Positions 10,919-21,735 of a stretch of DNA of 64,000 nucleotides are shown here, in pieces. Made by a program: the position numbers and the translations under genes. Location: positions 66,247,064-66,311,063 of the forward strand of contig NC_037670.1 in NCBI RefSeq assembly GCF_003255815.1, written 5' to 3'. Below the pieces are notes generated by a model that did no database searches, was not told the origin of the DNA, and saw only the letters and a list, made by a program, of their open reading frames with translations. Position 1 is the stretch's first letter, and each line of letters starts with the position of its first letter. The stretch is from Theropithecus gelada (Eukaryota > Chordata > Mammalia > Primates > Cercopithecidae).

Positions 10919-11375
10919 TAGATGTGTAAAGAACAAAAGGAAAACACGCCTGAACAACTAATGAAAAGTGTGAGTAGAGTGCCTTAAAATTATCAATAAA
11001 GAAGTAGAGATTATAAAAAAAGAAACAAATAGAAATTCTAGATTTGAAAAGTACAATAAGTGAAAGGAACAATTCACTTGAGCTCAAAGGCAGATGTGAG
11101 CCAGAAAAGAAAAGAAAAATCAGTGAACTTGAAGATAGATAAATTGAGATACTCCAGTCTGAGGAGAAGAAAGAAAAAAGGATAAAACAATATGAAAAAG
11201 ATGGACAGTAACTGCTGATGAATATGAGATGTTTGGGAGGGTGACCAAAATATTCTGAAATTAGATAGTAGTGATGGTTACGCAATTTTGTGAATATGCA
11301 AAAAAAGACTCAATTGTATGGTTTTAAAAGTAAATTTTACTCCATGTGAATTATATCTCAATAAACATTATTTAA

Positions 11376-12068
11376 AATATTTATTATAAAGCAAAAATAA
11401 TTTTATAAAAATGGATCAGGAAACAAAGCACTTCATGTATTAGCATGCCAGGGGACTCTCAAAATAGCGTGGAAGGTGGCAGATACATTGAGCACATGTC
11501 TTGTCTGTTAGGAGCCGTGTGATCATGATGGTAGCTGCTATCCCACAGAACCACCGCTGCCCTCTCATATCCTTTCCTCTGGACTTCCACTCGCTGGCTT
11601 CCCAAATAGCTGTCTAGCCAGTCTGGGTCACTGACTGGCCATATCACCCAAGAAGGAACATGTTCTCTCATTTTATCATTTCAGTGGCAGACCAACCCTT
11701 CCTTTCATCAAGAAGCAGGAGGAACATCATGCAAACAGGTCCCAGGCAGTCAAAAAGCCAAGAAGCAAAATAAGTATTTGTCACCCCATGCTACTTTTTT
11801 TTTTCTGGCTGGTCATCCTCTGCAAGGTATGCACAGGTTGAAGATGTCCTCCTCTCCTTTGTGTGTGGCTGGAGTGAGTGATGGTAAAGAACAGGCAAGA
11901 ATCGGGACCCGAAGCACACTGCACTGTTGTGATACCAAAAGAACAAGATAAAAAGAAAATCTATCTGACTGGTGGCATTAAGTTCCTGACTTCAAATAGT
12001 TTGAGCTGTGTTACAAAAAAGCACAGAATAATTGCTTGTTGTACACACAAAAAACACCTTATTTATGG
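11376..12068. other. No recognised element
   Basis: Apparently single-copy sequence of moderate GC. A 70-codon minus-strand frame at 11459-11671 has no recognisable motif, and I see no supporting splice or promoter context. Confidence 0.4.
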
Positions 12069-12355
12069 ATTTATTTTGAGACAAGGTTTCACTCTGTCAC
12101 CCAGGCTGGAGTGCAGTGGTGAGACCTTGGGTCACTTCAACCTTGACATCCCAGACTCAAGGGATCCTCCCCTCTCAGCCTCCCAAGTAGCTGGGACTAC
12201 AGGTGCACAGCACCACACTGGGCTAATTTTTAAAATTTTTTGTAGAAATGCTGTCTTGTCATGTTGCCCAGGCTTGAACTCCTGGACTCAAGTGATCCTC
12301 CTGCCTTGGCCTCCCCAAAGTGCTGGGATTACAGGTGTGAGCCACTATACCCCAG
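12069..12355 (-). mobile_element. AluJ element
   Basis: Reverse-oriented Alu ('ttttgagacaaggtttcactctgtcacccagg' to 'gagccactataccccagc') with J-like 'caaccttgacatcccagactcaaggg'. The 187-codon plus frame at 11878-12441 runs through this antisense Alu and adjacent unique sequence. It begins with no recognisable domain, so I do not call it a gene. Confidence 0.93.
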
Positions 12356-13550
12356 CAAAACATACATTTACAAATAAAGTTGAATTTCTTCTTGAAAAGC
12401 ATGTTTTGAAGTTGTACTTTGTCACTATCACTTATAGGTGAGTAAGTAGGCTCAGAGAGATTACGACTTGGGGTGGAACAGAGTTTTCAGTCGAGGCAGT
12501 TCAGATCATGTAATTTTGGATATTATGTTATTTTTGTTCCTTGAGCCACATGTTCCTTGAATAGCAGATGAGTGGTCCTTAACATTCTAGATGTTTACAC
12601 TCTGCCTAGCTATGATCCAACTCCAGAGAAGTCATGTTTAATAAGTGAATGACCGCAGATAATTCACCTGATCTACCCACTAGTGCTGCTGTCTGTGTCT
12701 ACTTCAGCATTGTAAACTAAGACCTATTTCAGTATCGTAAACTAAGAGCCTTGGTGCAGAGGGAGTAGTGCCTGCTAATTAACCTAATAGAAACATAGTC
12801 TTTGAAGAACCCGTAGTAACCAATAAACATGAGACCCACAGCAAGAAAATCCATCCAAAATTAGTCTTGAAAATAAAATTCTGAGCTTTAGGAGCAGAGA
12901 GAGCACAGAGGAGTCATTCTGATGCACTGAAAAAGCAAAAAATAAAGGCACATGCAGAACTTTTATGTTAGAAAACTAATGTACAAGTTTGTTCTGGGAA
13001 AAGGATTCTTTGGACTTCCTAATTCCTATTGGTGGCCTGACAATAAAGCTAGATTGTTAGTTTTAGTTTATCGTATTATCTACCACATACGGTAGCACTT
13101 TAAATAAAGGTAGGGTGGTATCCTTGATCCTACTAATAAAATGAGGCTGTCTTTTCTCAGACTCTGTGGCACCACTTCTGTACAGTTTAAATCTCGTGAC
13201 TCGGACAGGAACTTTTATTGGCGCCTACCAGAACAATCTGTGTTTGAATCAATTTCCTGACTTGCACTATAAACTTTGTGGATTTCTGCACAAGCAATTT
13301 AGGAAAAGCAAGCACTAATTAAGTCGCTTGACCCAAAAATGTGTGCAGGTTTGAAGGGAAACAGTTTTCCTCCCTCTGAAAAGCCACCAGCCAGGTTGTA
13401 ACCTCTCAGCCTAACAGCATTTCATCTTTGGTGAAGGAGGCAGGTAGTACCTGTATAGGACAGAATTCAGCTGGGTAAACGTGCTGGCTGATTTTCCACA
13501 CTGGGGTTTCATTGAAAAGCACTGTGTAATATGATTATTAAGGATATATG
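12356..13550. other. Mostly unrecognised; weak MIR trace
   Basis: About 1.2 kb of apparently single-copy sequence. 'gtaggctcagagagattacgacttgg' near 12447-12472 may be a MIR fragment on the minus strand; the rest has no repeat or gene signature I can support. Confidence 0.35.
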
Positions 13551-13570
13551 TGTACAATATATATTGTACA
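13551..13570. repeat. Perfect 20-bp palindrome
   Basis: TGTACAATAT is followed immediately by its exact reverse complement ATATTGTACA, with no spacer. It is AT-rich and lies in otherwise unrecognised sequence. Confidence 0.9.
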
Positions 13571-14423
13571 AAAGAAAGCACACCCTACTGCTATCTTAAA
13601 CACATTTTTATATTCTCTTTCTGTTCTTGTATAGATGTAAACAAATTTCGAAGCTGTGTAACATTAGAGTAGACATAATTTGATTCACTTATCACAGTGA
13701 GTATAGTAAGTATGTAATGCATGGAAGCCTATCTTTAGAAATGCCTCCTGCTTCATCAGATCATTAGACGTAATTACGGGATATATAAGATTTTCCCTTT
13801 TTTCGGTTCCATTTAGATGACGCTGCTGAAATAAGGTTTTGCTCTTGATATTAAAAAAAATTTCTAAGCATATGATTATGGAGGTAGAAGATTGGGATGC
13901 CTAGAAAATGTTACAATGGAGAATTTTTACTTTTATTATTATGCCTTTGAAAATATGACCAAATTATACTGTCACTAGAAGCATAAGTATATATTCATAT
14001 CATCACATGTTGCCAGCATTTAAGTACTATTATAAATGATCATTTTTTGTAATTAATACTTACAAAGTTCACATAATTAAAAAATAAAATATACTAATTT
14101 GAAATATATTATTGGTGAGAATAGAGAGTTCCAAATAGTTTAATGTTGTTTGCTGATTTGATACCTTCTGTCACCTTGTCTAATGGAGTATTCACTTTTC
14201 TTCATTTCAATGTGGTTATCTAAATATTGTAGTAAGTAGTATTTTATCTGCTATATTTGATGTAAATATTTCTACTTAGTTATATTTTTATACATTTTAG
14301 TCTAATTTATACTGGAGCTGGAACTTTAAGTAGTAAATATTCAAAACTGAATTATAAAGTTCATATTTTTATGTTTTATGGCATAAATTTTTAAAGGTAA
14401 GAACCTTAAAAAACACAAATCAG
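13571..14423. other. No recognised element, AT-rich
   Basis: AT-rich with many short A or T runs; no ORF and no repeat family that I can name. Confidence 0.4.
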
Positions 14424-14745
14424 GCCAAGTGTGGTGGCTCACACCTGTAATCTCAGCATTTTGGGAGGCCAAGGTGGGAGGATCTCTGAGCCTGGGAGTA
14501 CCAGATTAGCCTGGACAATACAGTGAGACAAATAAATAAATGAATAACAGCTGAGCATGGTGGAGCACACCTGTAGTCCCAGCTACTTGGGAGGCTGGAG
14601 CAGGCAGATTGCCTGAGCCCAGGTGTTCAAGACTGCAGTGAGCCATGATCACTCTACTTCTCCACCAAACTCAAGCCTGGGCAACATAGTGAGACCTTGT
14701 CTCAAAAAAGAAAAAAAAGAAAAGAAAAGAAAAAAAATTCCAAAG
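14424..14745 (+). mobile_element. AluJ element
   Basis: Plus-orientation Alu, 'ggccaagtgtggtggctcacacctgtaatctc' through 'gcctgggcaacatagtgagaccttgtctc', with an AAAAGA-rich tail. The linker has become 'aaataaataaatgaataacagctgagc'. Divergence fits the J age class. Confidence 0.93.
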
Positions 14746-15200
14746 CAAATCTTTACCAATTCTGTTCAAATGTTGGGGGATTAACAGAGGTCTGCAATCT
14801 CAACTTCTGAAGCCCAGAAGTGGTGTCAGAGATGGCCTTTTCCTAGTCAAGAAAACCTTTTTTTGTTGTTTTGTTTTTGGTTTGTTGGAGAATATTCAAA
14901 TATATTAATTGTTCAATGTGTATTATGAGTTCATTCTGTGTGGAATTTTGTCAGGTACTGTAAAGCTGCTTGACTAGAACTTTAAATAAAATACATTTAG
15001 TTCAAAAATGGTGGCTCCTTTGAAAATATAATTCAGAGGACAAACATCTTTGTTTTGATTAAAAGAAATATTTTCACTGCATAAATTACTCAGGAATAAC
15101 CAGGAATTTAAAAAGTCTGTCAGTGGGTAAACTGTTACAAAGAATAATTGCTGGAGAAAAAGTATCAAACTGTTATAAAAATAAAGTATTTTGATACAGA
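14746..15200. other. No recognised element
   Basis: AT-rich sequence; the 64-codon minus frame at 14974-15168 has no motif I recognise. Confidence 0.4.
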
Positions 15201-15204
15201 AAAG

Positions 15205-15750
15205 GATTTTTTTGTTTTTTAAAAATTATTTTAGTTGACAAAAGTTGTATATATTTATTGTGTACAACATGATGTTTTGAAATATGTATACATTGTGGAA
15301 TGACTAAACAGTGCTAATTAGCAAATGCATTATCTCACATACTTTTTTGTGTTAAGAATACTTCAAACCTATTCTCTTAATGATTTTCAAGGATACAATA
15401 TATTGTTATTAACTATAGTCACCATGGCATACAATAGATCTCTTGAACTTATTTCTCCTCTAACTGACATTTTATGTCCTTTGAACAACATCTCCCTGGC
15501 TCCCCACTCCATACCCAGCCTCTGGTATCCACTCTTCTGTTCCTCATTTTTAGGAATTCAACTTTTTAGCTTCCACATATAAGTGAAATCATGCAGTATT
15601 TGTCTTTCTGTGCCTGTCTTATTTCACTTAACATAATGTCTTTCAGGCTTATCCGTGTTGTAGTATATGTCAGGATTTCCTTCTTTTTAAAGGCTGAATA
15701 ATATTCCATTGTATATACATTGCACATTTTATCATTCATTAGAAAAGAAA
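15205..15750 (-). mobile_element. L1 3'UTR/ORF2-end fragment
   Basis: Reverse-oriented L1 tail: 'gttgtatatatttattgtgtacaacatgatgttttg', 'attaactatagtcaccatg', 'agcttccacatataagtgaaatcatgcagtatttgtctttctgtgcctg', 'ggctgaataatattccattgtatat'. About 545 bp, severely 5'-truncated, L1MA/L1MB-like. Confidence 0.88.
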
Positions 15751-15774
15751 CTTTCTAAATGGACAATTTAAAAA

Positions 15775-15975
15775 TAAGCATCTTACATCCTTCCAATAGG
15801 AAAAAATATTACAAAACTTTTTGGAGACAATTTTCAAAACCTTTTAGAGACAATTTGACATTTGTATACAAATTTTCAAAGAAACATTGACACCATTTAA
15901 TTTAGCAGTTCCACTCTAGTCTTAATAAAGTAACAGGGGTGCACACGATGACCTATGTCCAGAGGTCTTCAAGGC
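15775..15975 (+). mobile_element. Probable old L1 ORF2 fragment
   Basis: 'ggagacaatttgac'-type words followed by 'tttagcagttccactctagtcttaataaagtaacaggggtgcac' resemble the ORF2 3' end of old L1M/L1ME families. The fragment is short and very diverged. Confidence 0.45.
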
Positions 15976-16050
15976 AGTGATGCTGGTGAGGTGAGCACTG
16001 GAAAGGATGGTCACATTGATTTTGGTATCTCTATATGAAATGATAACCTG

Positions 16051-16351
16051 GGCCGGGCGCGGTGGCTTGCGCCTGTAATCCCAGCACTTTGGGAGGCCAA
16101 GGTGGGCGGATCACGAGGTCAGGAGATCGAGACCATCCTGGCTAACACGGTGGAACCCCGTCTCTACCAAAAATACAAAAAAAAACTAGTGGGCTTAGTC
16201 GGGGGCGCCTGTAGTCTCAGCTACTCGTGAGGCTGAGGCAGGAGAATGGCATGAACCCAGGAGGTGGAGTTTGCAGTGAGCCGAGATAGTGCCACCGCAT
16301 TCCAGCCTGGGCGACTGAGCAAGACTTCGTCTCAAAAAAAAGAAAGAAAAT
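16051..16351 (+). mobile_element. AluY-like element
   Basis: Starts 'ggccgggcgcggtggcttgcgcctg' and carries the Y-type 'cacgaggtcaggagatcgagaccatcctggctaacacgg'. Flanked by AAATGATAACCTG (16038-16050) and AAGTGATAATCTG (16352-16364), a 13-bp TSD with two differences. Confidence 0.95.
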
Positions 16352-16450
16352 AAGTGATAATCTGTTGTTAAAATATTTTAGGAGAATATTGAATGATCAC
16401 ATTCCAGTTGCCACTCTGCCAGTCTGAAAAGTCATCCAAAAGTTTGCTTT

Positions 16451-16752
16451 GACCTGGCGTGGTGCCTCACACCTGTAAGCCCAACACCTTGGGAGGCCGA
16501 GGCGGGTGGATCACTTGAGGTCAGGAGTTCGAGACCAGCCTGGCCAACATGGTGAAAAATCGTCTCTACTAAAAAATACAAAAATCAGCCAGGTGTAGCG
16601 GCAGGCGCCTGTAGTCCAGCTACTTGGGAGGCTGAGGCAGAAGAATCGCTTGAATCCAGGAGGCAGAAGTTGCAGTGAGCCGAGGTCATGCCACTGCATT
16701 CCAGCCTGGGTAATAGAGTAAGGCTCTGTCTGGAAAAAAAAAAAATGCTTTC
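16451..16752 (+). mobile_element. AluS-like element
   Basis: Plus-orientation Alu with S-type 'cacttgaggtcaggagttcgagaccagcctggccaacatgg'. Its first bases are worn ('gacctggcgtggtgcctcac'). It lies only about 100 bp after the AluY and in the same orientation. Confidence 0.94.
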
Positions 16753-16989
16753 TGTTATTTCAAATCAATCTGCTCTTGACTTCTATCTTTTTCAGACCTT
16801 AAATCATATCATGACCCAATGACAACATAACATTCCTTTTCCTCATTCCTCTGAGTGTTAGTCATAAGGTCCTTGTCTCTTATCTTTACCCTCCTATCCT
16901 TTGCTCTGTTACCTTGAGGTTGAGACTGTGCAAACCACATCCTTGCTTTCCCATCTGCTCCTTGTGAGGCTCCACCAAGACCAGATCTA

Positions 16990-17636
16990 AAGGAGGAGTG
17001 AAAGGCTGAGGAGGGAGCAGGGACTTGCTACTTCTTGTCTGTCCTCTGCTTCCTGTGGGCTTCCCGCTCCTGTGAAAGTCACTCAGCAGCACAGCCTCCC
17101 TGCAGCAGCAGAAGTTCCTTCCTGTAGCAGTGAGGTAGGAGGCGGGACTCCACTCCAGAGGCAGGGCTTGGACACAAGACCAAATTGAGGAATAGCTAAT
17201 ACAAGGGTGGGGTGGAAGTAGCTTTCCAAAAGACATGCCCACCAGGGCGCCATGTGAGTTTCCCATTACCATGGCAACACCCCGGCGTTACTACTTCTTT
17301 GTCTGGGAATGACCCGACGACCCAAAAGCTACCACCCCTTTCTTATAAATTTCTGCATAAACTGCCCCTTAACCTGTGTTAATTAATTAAAAGTAAGTAT
17401 AAATATGACCGCAAAACCGCCCTGAGCTGCTTCTCTCAGCACACTACCTCTGGGGTGGCCTTGCTCTGCAGGAGCCACCATGGGGCTGTAACACCACTGG
17501 TGCTGTAACACTGGCTCTTCAAGAAAGCTGATTTTTTTGTTCTGCCCTACTGCTGGCTGGCCATTGAATTCTTTCCTGGGAAAAGCCCAGAACCCTCGGT
17601 AAGCTAAATCCCAATTTGGGACTCACCTGCCCTGCA
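16990..17636 (+). mobile_element. ERV LTR (class I-like, subfamily uncertain)
   Basis: LTR architecture on the plus strand: GC-rich U3 ('ccattaccatggcaacaccccggcg'), TATA-like 'tataaatatgaccgc' near 17399, R/U5 start 'cctgagctgcttctctcagcacactacctctggggtggccttgctctgcagg', and a U5 end 'gaattctttcctgggaaaagcccagaaccctcgg ... cctgccctgca'. The expected AATAAA appears decayed to 'aagaaa'. It resembles HERV-I/LTR10-type LTRs from memory, but subfamily and left edge are not secure. No internal retroviral frame follows. Confidence 0.6.
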
Positions 17637-19134
17637 TTGGTGGTAGTTGGGCAGTCTTCCAGTTTCTTCAGCACCAGCAGCTCCTGCCCCAGAGCTCTGG
17701 GTCCCACCCAAGAAACCCCTCTTCCAAGTTTCTAAGTTTTAATCATGCCAGCCTCTTCCCTTTCTTTCCCAGCTCTGGGAGTGGCAGCTGTTTTTCTGCA
17801 GTTGTGACCTCCACGGTTTGTTAGTGCTCTTCTCTTGCATTTTCACTTATCTATTTAACAACTCTTAGGTTGATTCTTTACGTTGAATTCTCCCTCTCCA
17901 AAGAATAGAGGTGTCTGGTTTCAGAAAGAAACTGATCAATATACAGCACTGATAAATTGGCTTTAGTTTTTTGACCTTTCTGATAACATATTTGTAATTT
18001 AATCTTAATGTTATCTTAAATTTGTATCTGTGACTTATCCTCTCTCCCTACTAGTAGAGAGTAATGTAACTTTTGCATCTTGGTCCCTTTCTCATTGCTT
18101 AGAAGAACCCTGTGTAACAAAGTGTGTGGCTTTCAAGACTGGAACTACCTCATAGCAGGAATTTTTTGTAAGATAGTGTTTACCTGCTCTGCCTATTCTG
18201 GGTACAAGTTTTACTGCAAACATTGGCTTTGGTTTCATCAGAGAAAAGTATCCAAAGTTGCCCTTTAGGTGTCAACTTAAAAGTTATATTGAAGTAACTG
18301 ATGCTTGTAGATGGCCAAGATGGATACAGATACATACTTAAATGTGAAAATAGGAGCACAGCTATCTACAAAAGATTAATATTATCATGCAAATAAAACC
18401 ATAGTTAGCTCTTGAAATGACTGCAAATTCTCTTCGCTATAAATGGGATTCCTTGTAAACCCTATTCATGGGGCAAGATTCTGCCATCTCCTGATTTCTA
18501 GCCCTTTCTCTGCCATCTGGTTTTATGTCATTGAGTTCTCTCTACATCCCACAGTAATCTGTATGATTTATGTTGAATGGTTCGCTTTCTTTAAAAAAAA
18601 TTATTAACAGCTGATAATTCTTCTTTCTGTCAGTGCAGCAATTTGTGGAGTTCATAATTTTAAGTAAATATCGTATTGCTTTAACATCTAGGGCATTGGC
18701 CACTAATTCCTACTAACTACTAACGGCCACACAAGTCACAAGACAGAGGTGTCTTCCTGCCCTTGAAATTGCCCCTTGCGTTTGCATGTGTGTGGCACTA
18801 AAAACTTACTTTCTCCATGTTCATCCTGTGCTAAGACAATTTCACAATGTTTTTCTGGTTCATCAAAAGTCCTCATAACTCTATGGTTGCCAGTTGGTTT
18901 TCCTTATTAGCATTTCCTATGGAAGTTACATGTAGGAATTTTGCTGTTTTAACTGTGTCATATTTGCTTATATGTGTCTATTATATCTACATACTCCAGA
19001 ATCTCAAAAACTGCTATTGGCCAGAATTTGAACACTTTGGAATTGATGCCTAGGCACGTTAAATGTATAGTTTCTTGCTCTTTCAACTTTATGTGTATAT
19101 AAAAATGTGATAAGCTATGTTGAGATATGATTCA
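17637..19134. other. No recognised element
   Basis: About 1.5 kb with no confident repeat call. The words at 17800-17950 ('gattctttacgttgaattctccctctcc') are reminiscent of ancient LTR or LINE 3' ends but not enough to name. Frames of 62-68 codons lack motifs. Confidence 0.35.
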
Positions 19135-19215
19135 TATCACAGAGGTTTAGAGCTGAAAAGGACTTTAAGGGTCATTCTGTCTGAGACATATGATTAGAGA
19201 ATTTTTGGGATAGGT
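19135..19215 (-). mobile_element. Possible MIR3 fragment
   Basis: 'cagaggtttagagctgaaaaggactttaagggtcattctgtct' resembles the reverse complement of the MIR3 3' end (consensus 'tttagagctggaagggaccttagagatcatctagt'). Short and diverged. Confidence 0.5.
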
Positions 19216-19984
19216 CCAGAGTTGTATATCAGAAGTTTATCTCTTTCTCAGGTCAGGGGCCTTTCTATCACCAGAGATGGTAAAAGGTTTTTAGTGCAAT
19301 GGAAGATCCAGGCAACTCTCTCATCTTTTTTAGAAAGATGAGAAATAGGTGGGTATCACTAATACTTGTCTGTGACGTGGCCAAGTCATTTGTCTAACTA
19401 CCTTTCTAAAAATTTTTATTCATTGACTTCATTTAAATAAGAGGCACACTGCTGGATTATAGTATGTTGGTCTATGCCTCATTTTTTTTTTATTATTTGT
19501 TTATTTAAGTTTTCAGTACTAAGCATGTTAATTGTATTCCTTGACAAATCAGGGAAATCCTACAAAAGATTTTCTGTTTCCCTTGTAGGTAAATTATACA
19601 TTCTGGTATCTGGCTATTTGTAAGTGAGCTACCATTCAAACATGATTTTTCAAAGACAAATATGACCATGGTTTCTAGGAGTAACATAAGATCTAGTTAC
19701 AGTTGGCTTGTGAGCTGCTTGACCTACAGCAAAATCTAATGTACTTTCCTGTATTTTTTTATTTCAAAACGGAAGTTTCCCATGGCTCTGTTTGAGGTAC
19801 TACTGGCTTTTCTATGCCACTTGTGAACAACAGCCTGCTCAGTCCTGGGCTCTTAGGTTCTCACACAGAGGCCATTGTCTCTACCCAGGGACCCCTGGGA
19901 TGGGCTGAAGCCTGCAGATCTTTGTCAGGCAAACTTTAAATACCAGTAACATGCAAAATATATAAATAGAAACCTAGGAAGAAA
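19216..19984. other. No recognised element
   Basis: AT-rich; contains a T-rich run near 19481-19505. A MIR-like string near 19370 is too weak to call. Confidence 0.4.
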
Positions 19985-20406
19985 TTACCAATAATGTTTG
20001 GAGGTTAACCAGTGTGATCCTATATAATGCTTGGGTCAAAGCAAACATCTCAATGTCAATTAGAAAATATTTTGAAGAAAATACAATTTAAAATGATATA
20101 TATCAACCATGTGGGGTGCACCCCAAACTGTGTTTAGACACTTGCAGCATTAAATACATATATTAGAAAAAAGAAAGACTAAAAATTTATGTTTCAAGTA
20201 TCTATACTAAAAAGCCAAAAAAAAGTCTCAAATTAAGTTAAAAAATGTAGAAGAATGAAAAATAGTCAAAAGAGAACAGACATTAACAAAGTGAGAAAGG
20301 ATTATAAAAATAAAATGGACAAACTGAAGAATTACTTTGAAAAGACCAAAATATTACTAAATTTCTGTCAATATTGAAAAAGTGAAAAAAAGGATAACAC
20401 CTGTGA

Positions 20407-20937
20407 TTGATGGCTAATTTTTTGTGTCAACTTAGTAGGACCCTGAGACCCACATATTTGGTCTAACACTGGTCTAAATATTGCTGTGAAGGTATGTTAA
20501 AGATGAGATTGACGTTTAAATAAGTATTCTTTGAGTAAAGCACATGACTGTTCATAACATGGTTGGGCCTTAAACAACTGAAGTCTTAAGATAAAAAGAC
20601 CAAAGTTCTCTAAGGAAGAGGGAATTCTGCCTCCAAAAGGTCTTTAGACTCCAACTGAAACGTTGGCTCTGCCTTGCTTTCCTGCCTTGCTGGCCTGTCC
20701 TGCAGATTTTAGACTTGCTCAGTCCCAACATCTGTGTAAGACAGCTCTTCAAAATAAATTAATTTCTTATTCTCTCTCTCCCTCTCTCTTTCTAAACACT
20801 CACATACGTATGTAAATATACAGAAAATGTCCCCCTTTTATTTCTAAAATTGGCAATTTTACAAGTTATATATATATGTATATAAGCACACACAGTCCTG
20901 TTTATTCTGTTTCTCTGAGAATCCTAACTAATGCAAG
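20407..20937 (+). mobile_element. Solitary ERVL-class LTR (MLT2-like)
   Basis: Plus-orientation LTR beginning 'tgatggctaattttttgtgtcaac' and ending 'tctctgagaatcctaactaatgca', with 'gatgagattgacgtttaaat' and 'ccaactgaaacgttggctctgcc' between. TG...CA ends fit an LTR. Near the 3' end it carries CT-rich and TA-rich microsatellite expansion (20770-20885). Subfamily not certain. It interrupts the L1. Confidence 0.65.
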
Positions 20938-21368
20938 ACCCAAATTACCAGTTTTAGAAATTCATCCAAATTTGGATTCTTCCAAATACCTAAGATAACA
21001 TCACAAATCATACAGAAATTCTTCCAGAGTATCAAGAAAAAGAAAACTCATCCCAACATTTATTTTAAAAGAATTGCCAACATTTACACAAACAATATAA
21101 GAACATTTTAAGAAAAGAAACTACATGTGCATCTCTCTTGTGATTATAGGTAAAAAAAAATTCCCAAATATTAGTGAATCAAATAGTTAGATATAAAAAC
21201 TGTCACACAACACCAGCCATCCAGGTTTATCCTATAAATGCAGCGTTTGTTTTACATTAAAAAATCAACTGATGTTTGCATTGTCTAGACATATAGATCA
21301 ACAGAATACAATTCAGTCTAGAAACAAACCCATACATTTACAGACAATGCGTTTTTTTAAGTAACTTT

Positions 21369-21735
21369 GTATTAGTCCATTTTCTTGCTGCTGATAAAGA
21401 CATACCCAAGACTGAGCAATATACAAAAGAAATAAATTTATTGGACTTCTCAGCAAATGGCTGGGGAGGCCTCACAATCATGGGGGAAGGCAAGGAGGAA
21501 CAAGTCACATCTTACATGTATGGCAGCAGGCAAACAGAGAGCTTGTGCAAGGAAACTCCGATTTTTAAAACCCTCAGATCTTGTAAGGCTCATTCACTAT
21601 CATGAGAACAGTGCAGGAAAGACCTGCCCCCATAATTCATTCACTTTCCACTAGGTTCCTCCCAGGACACATGGGAATTGTGGGAGTTATAATTCAAAAT
21701 GAGATTTGGGTGGGGACACAGCCAAACCATATCAC
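21369..21735 (-). mobile_element. Solitary THE1/MST LTR (ERVL-MaLR)
   Basis: Reverse-orientation MaLR LTR: 'tattagtccattttcttgctgctgataaagacatacccaagactg' to 'gatttgggtggggacacagccaaaccatatca'. About 367 bp, no internal region. Inserted in L1 ORF2, whose sequence resumes at 21736. Confidence 0.92.

Larger units (their letters stand above)
8735..11375 (+). mobile_element. HAL1 ('half-L1'), interrupted by three insertions
   Basis: Three separated segments read as one HAL1-type element: 8735-9543 (5' part, 'cagtaagaacagagagctatgtgg', 'gattggagcatcccaaagcttcatc'), 9983-10228 ('gcagtcaataaaaactgtccccaaggaag'), and 10919-11375 (ORF1-like 'gaaacaaatagaaattctag', 'agtgaacttgaagatagat'; 3' end 'ctgctgatgaatatgagatg', 'atgtgaattatatctcaataaa'). 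The order is continuous on the plus strand. It is broken by an MST LTR (9544-9982) and two Alus. HAL1 carries an L1-like ORF1 and lacks the reverse-transcriptase ORF; this copy has no intact frame. Confidence 0.72.

Noticed and set aside
11878..12441. 187-codon plus-strand frame, the longest in the window
   Set aside because: Its second half reads an antisense AluJ, and its first half has no domain, promoter or splice context. Typical chance frame.
19355..19410. Possible MIR fragment
   Set aside because: One phrase ('ggccaagtcatttgtctaactacc') resembles the MIR core, but the flanks do not follow.
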